From Acanthamoeba sp. SK_2022b (lineage: Eukaryota > Discosea > Longamoebia > Acanthamoebidae), in the NCBI GenBank assembly GCA_027943245.1, contig JANDJZ010000892.1, positions 1-11,791 of the forward strand: DNA of 11,791 nucleotides. Reading direction: 5' to 3'. Shown here one piece after another: positions 8,059 to 11,791 of the stretch (position 1 is its first letter; each line of letters starts with the position of its first letter). The notes under the pieces are model-generated. The model did no database searches, had not been told where the DNA came from, and was given only the letters and a program-made list of their open reading frames with translations. A program made the position numbers and the translations under genes.

Positions 8059-11000
8059 ATGGCTGAGTACAAAAGACGAAGAGGCGACAACAGGGGTGAT
8101 AAGACCTCCTCATCCAGCTCGAGACGAGGTGAGGGTGCCACCAGATCCGGCGTGACCGCCACATTGGGACTAGACGGAGACAAGCGTCTAGCCGATAAAG
8201 CTTCCACGAAGGGGAGTACCAGCGGCTCTGCTATCTCGCCCACAAGTGTTATCTCCCAGGACGAGGAACCTACACAACCTCGCCGAGGTCGAGGCTTGAC
8301 CATGTCTCAGGACCGCCTGGAGTTCTCGCCACCGGCTCAAGAGGAACACGAGACCGACCGCCGCAGCCCTCGCAAGCAGGCCGGGAGCCGTAGAGGACCA
8401 GCTGCGCAAAGCGATGACAAGGGGGAGGTCAGCTCGAAGCGGAAGGCTGTTGCGCCGCCGAAGCTGTCGGCTGTGCCCACGACTACCACCGAGGCATGGG
8501 GCGACAGTGAGGAGGAGCGCTTCTCCCGATCGGCCAAGTCGGCGAGAGAGGGACGACCCAAGGACAGGCTCAAAAGCTCGAGGGCGAGGTCGAGGTCGTC
8601 CGAGCGGCGAAGCAAGCCAGGGGAGACAGACTCCGGTGGCAAGCACAAGCACAGAGGCGAGTCGGGCTTCAAGGCAAGGGAGCACATGGAACGCTCTCAG
8701 TCCGATCAGAAGCTGAGGCAGAGCATGTCTTCGGGCGACCCAGATCCCGAGCGGTCCCACCCCAAGCCAACTACAGGTTTATACGGTCAGCGGGACCCCG
8801 CGCGCATCTCGAGCAGCGAAGCAGCAGTGAAGCTGCACCCGAGAGACCGGGCGGCGGGCAAAGGCGAGGGGCAGTCCGCAGCCGACAAGTCGGCGAGGAA
8901 GAAGGAGCACAAGAGCAAGAAGCAGCAGAGTGAGAGCGGGAGCAGCGTGAGCCGAGATCCCAACAAGCAACGCAAGCGCGGTAGCAAGATAAGGAAGGAC
9001 GAGCGTAGGCAGCATAAGGAGCACGAGGACGAGTCGAGGCCCAGCGGGCACAAGGGGCAGATGGAAGAGAAAGGAGGGGAGACAAAGCATGAGTCGGACA
9101 AGGAAGAGGCCGAGCACAAGAAGCAGCCACGCATGCCCAAGATGGCCATGGCGGCTACCTCTTCCTCTACCATGCGACAAGAGAAATCCAACAAAAAAGA
9201 CAAGCACGATCGTCCACGCAAAGGGAACCAGGAGCAGCCTCCTTCGGACAGCTATTTACCAATAACGGAGGAGCAAGTTGAACTCGCCACCACCAACTCT
9301 ACCTCGCCGCCACCTCCCGACCAGACTACTGATGCAAGCACCGGCCTGGCCTCTGCATCGCTCGAGGCGGTAGATGCCGAGCCGTCGCCCAAGGCCGTGG
9401 AGGCCCAGCAGTCGCCCAAGGCTGTGGAGACTCAGCAGTCGCCCAAGGCTGTGGAGACTCAGCAGTCGCCCAAGGCTGTGGAGACTCAGCAGTCGCCCAC
9501 GGCCTTGGAGGCCCAGCAGTCGCCCAAGGCCTTGGAGGCCGAGCTGTCGCCCAAGGCAGTGGAGACTCAGCAGTCGCCCAAGGCTGTGGAGGCAGAGGCG
9601 AGCCTACACGCCAGGGCTGGTGACAAGCCCGTGATCGAGCACAGGAACAGCGGTGGCATGTTCAGGATGCGGCCCGGGGACCACCGTCGATCAGAGGCCG
9701 AACGCGCGGAGGACTCCACGCAGCGGGACCGCTCCCCCTCCGCTCCCGCCACCCTCATCACGCCGTGGTTCAGGAAGGAGTCGGCGGCCAAGCGCAAGAG
9801 CCTCGGCCTATCCTCGACCGAGACCCTGATCGCTCAGGCGTGTTCAGACCTTGATGAGGTCGGCCTCGCCAGCGCACCTTCTGGTTCTCCCGGCATGATG
9901 TCGGCGTTCAAGCTGGGCGTTCGTCCACAGCCGACGCATGACGACAACACGAGTCCCCAGAAGTCGAGCCCCACACTGGGCAGTCCCAAGCTCAATAGGG
10001 CAGGAGGGAGCTCCATCGAGGTCCCCAGCTCTGCGCCGACCTTCAAGGCCGACCGATGGCAGGTGGGCGACACCTTCTCCCGTGGCTCGCCGAGCCGTGA
10101 AGGGTTGGAGAGACCGGAGGAGCCAATAGGCGTGTTGGCCAAGTCAACCAGAGACTCGGCGCCGTTGGCCAACCGCGTACGTGGAACGACCGTCTTAATG
10201 ATCCACTTGGCCGATCGCTTGCTCATCGCGATCGTTGTTATGATAGCCACACCTCAAGCACGACAAGTTGCGCACGTCCAGTGAGCGCACGTGGAAGGAC
10301 GTGCGTGATTGGCAGGTGACAGAAAAGATCTTCCAGGCCCACAAGCACCAGCGGATAAAGGCGGTCGAGTTTAGCGTCCGTTGGCTCGGTTCAACCGACC
10401 TCAAGGACTACTCCACCCTGCCCATCTCACTCGTAAGCACCACCATCACCACCGCTGGAGTTGTTGCAGTGCAACTCGTAACGGCACCAGCAGATTAGGT
10501 ATATCTTTGCCTATTTCGGGCCGACGGAGCTCATGACGGCGGCCAGGATGTGTCGTCGGTGGAGGCAAGTGGCAGATGAGGTTTGGACCACCCACTCCGC
10601 GCGGTGGCTTGTAGGTGCACACAAGCTCAAGCACGCCGGTTGCTCTGCCGCGCGTGCAGGACGTGCTGTGGCGCAACGTGTATGTGCAGTGGTTCAAGGA
10701 CTGGACGTGGGACAGCTCCCGAGTGCGGCGGGAGCACCTCCATGTCCGATCCCGCAAGTGCCCATGGAAGGATTTCTTCCTCGAAAACTGCTTCCTCGAG
10801 CGCACGCAGGGCTACCGCATACTCTGTACTGCCGTCCTCCTGACACCTCACGACAGCACACCGCCTGATCGGTCTTCTCCATTGGCACAGCGGGGGAGCC
10901 CGGGGGACTGGAGTGGACCAAGCTCTCGCTGGCCGGCGATTCGAAGGAAAGCAACGGCTCCGCGCCGACAGGGCTCAGCGGGTACGACATCATATTCCAT

Positions 11001-11791
11001 TTCAGGGCCACGACGTGGTGGTGTCGCGGTTGAGAATTAATCAATCGCTACTCTATGACTTGCTTCCTTGCTGGACTACTACCAGGCATTCGGCCACGGC
11101 TGTGGGTGACCGCATCTACGTGCTGGGTAGTGGGCTTGATGGTGAATTAATCCTTGTCTTTAACACGGTGACCGGTCGGTGGCACACGCCCCTGACCAGC
11201 GGCCCTTTTCCCCAGCTCAAGGTGCTGCCCACCTCCTCTCACAAGCCCGCATGCCAATCAATGGCTGATGGCTCCAGAAACTTCCGCTTCGCCAGGGCCA
11301 CGCTTGCTGCGCAGTGGGCTCGAGGCTGTTCGTCTTTAGCTCTGCCAATGACGAATCACCAAGGCTTTTCAGCACCTTGCATGTCCTGGACACTCGTGCG
11401 TGCACCTCCCAGTTTCCCACCATCATCATCGGAGTGCTTCTGACGATGTACATGCAACGACAGGGACCATGATCTGGACTCGTGAGGAACAGCTTGGCGA
11501 GGTGCCCACCAGGCTGAGCGGCAAGCAGGCGTTCACCAACGCCCAGGTGACCGCGGGCAGGTTCATGTCCGGAGGCGCCAATGGCCTGCCGACTCCGCGC
11601 CGCGATACCTACGTCATGGACGCCCAGGCAACTCCCAACCACAGCGCCCCGTCATAGTGAGCGCCACTGACATCGTGATCGGATTGCACAGACATTGACA
11701 TGGCGGAGGGCATCGCTTCCCGAATCGGTGTGGGGAGGCGGCTTTCTGACGCTCACCACCGCCGGCCACCACGTCGTCTTGTGCGCCGGGC
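8059..11791 (+). CDS. F-box and Kelch-repeat protein with a long disordered N terminus (partial at right edge)
   Basis: Nine exons join in phase: 8059-10176, 10259-10432, 10494-10580, 10660-10825, 10891-10981, 11086-11221, 11296-11395, 11464-11627 and 11692 onward. The first exon alone codes for 706 residues of low complexity, rich in Ser, Arg, Lys, Glu and Pro, with an SPK repeat at 443-514. Residues 760-800 form an F-box: LPISLIRYIFAYFGPTELM, then CRRWRQVADEDVLW. Kelch blades follow, for example GHSATAVGDRIYVLGSG (879-895), FNTVTGRW (904-911), GHACCAVGSRLFVFSS (925-940), LHVLDTRTMIW (952-962) and YVMDAQTLTW (1007-1016). F-box proteins bind Skp1 and bring substrates to SCF ubiquitin ligases, and Kelch propellers bind the substrate; that role is inferred. 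The last intron in view uses a GC donor. At least 1045 residues are in the window, with no stop. The ATG at 8059 is the first of the long frame; an upstream leader exon is possible. Confidence 0.85.
9385..9600 (+). repeat. Eight tandem 27-base units coding for a 9-residue SPK repeat
   Basis: Codons 443-514 of the F-box/Kelch protein are eight units of the form SPKAVETQQ, with variants SPTALEAQQ and SPKALEAEL. At DNA level the units start TCGCCCA and differ at few sites; three central units are almost identical. Each unit carries a Ser-Pro-Lys (once Ser-Pro-Thr), the kind of site used by proline-directed kinases. The array is a coding minisatellite likely to vary in copy number. Confidence 0.92.

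Noticed and set aside
8188..9221. Several minus-strand frames of 116-190 codons
   Set aside because: They are antisense to the disordered first exon of the F-box/Kelch gene. Their Leu/Ser/Cys-rich content mirrors that exon's biased codons.
10581..10659. Later donor GTAGGT at about 10611 for the F-box exon
   Set aside because: It would insert WTTHSARWL into the F-box end. The GTTTGG donor at 10581 gives ADEDVLW, matching the family's usual spacing before the LW pair.
10982..11005. Possible 24-base mini-intron (GTACGA to TTCAG) in the Kelch region
   Set aside because: It is far shorter than other introns here, and the resulting frame does not reach the next Kelch blade. Extending the intron to the acceptor at 11085 gives GHSATAVGD in correct phase.

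Overview
This is a gene-dense, GC-rich eukaryotic nuclear window, not bacterial. Most genes are cut by short introns (about 60-110 nt), many of them AT-rich, and every reading frame reconstructed here closes only after splicing. Short spliceosomal introns, high-GC exons, an ADF/cofilin-family (actophorin-like) protein and Thr-rich or mucin-like secreted proteins suggest a free-living amoebozoan such as Acanthamoeba. That assignment is inference from style and was not matched to any database.

Layout. (1) 37-522 (-): the 5' end of an aldehyde dehydrogenase gene with a probable mitochondrial presequence, running off the left edge. (2) 523-925: a divergent promoter region with a TATA box at 853-858. 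(3) 926-1459 (+): an intronless ADF/cofilin-family actin-binding protein. (4) 1644-2716 (-): a secreted 330-residue Cys-rich protein with two copies of a module built from a roughly 17-residue repeat, separated by a Thr-rich linker. (5) 3099-5531 (-): a 15-exon, 449-residue amino acid/auxin permease family transporter. (6) 5694-7505 (-): a 4-exon, 516-residue type I membrane glycoprotein ending in HDEL. (7) 7506-8058: a divergent intergenic region. (8) 8059-11791 (+): a 9-exon gene, open at the right edge, with a 706-codon disordered first exon followed by an F-box and a Kelch-repeat region.

Splice sites were assigned by hand from GT/GC-AG boundaries, reading phase and family similarity; phases agree at every junction. 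Genes 1, 4, 5 and 6 lie on the minus strand and genes 3 and 8 on the plus strand. They do not form an operon or an evident pathway. Common themes are secretion and membrane proteins (4, 5, 6), metabolism (1), actin dynamics (3) and probable ubiquitin-ligase targeting (8).

No mobile element, rRNA, tRNA, CRISPR array or viral gene was recognised. The items most worth following up are the repeat-built Cys-rich secreted module, the HDEL terminus on a predicted cytosolic tail, the F-box/Kelch protein with its very long disordered N terminus and 9-residue SPK repeat, and the splice-site peculiarities (GTAC-type donors, a likely GC-AG intron and a tandem acceptor).
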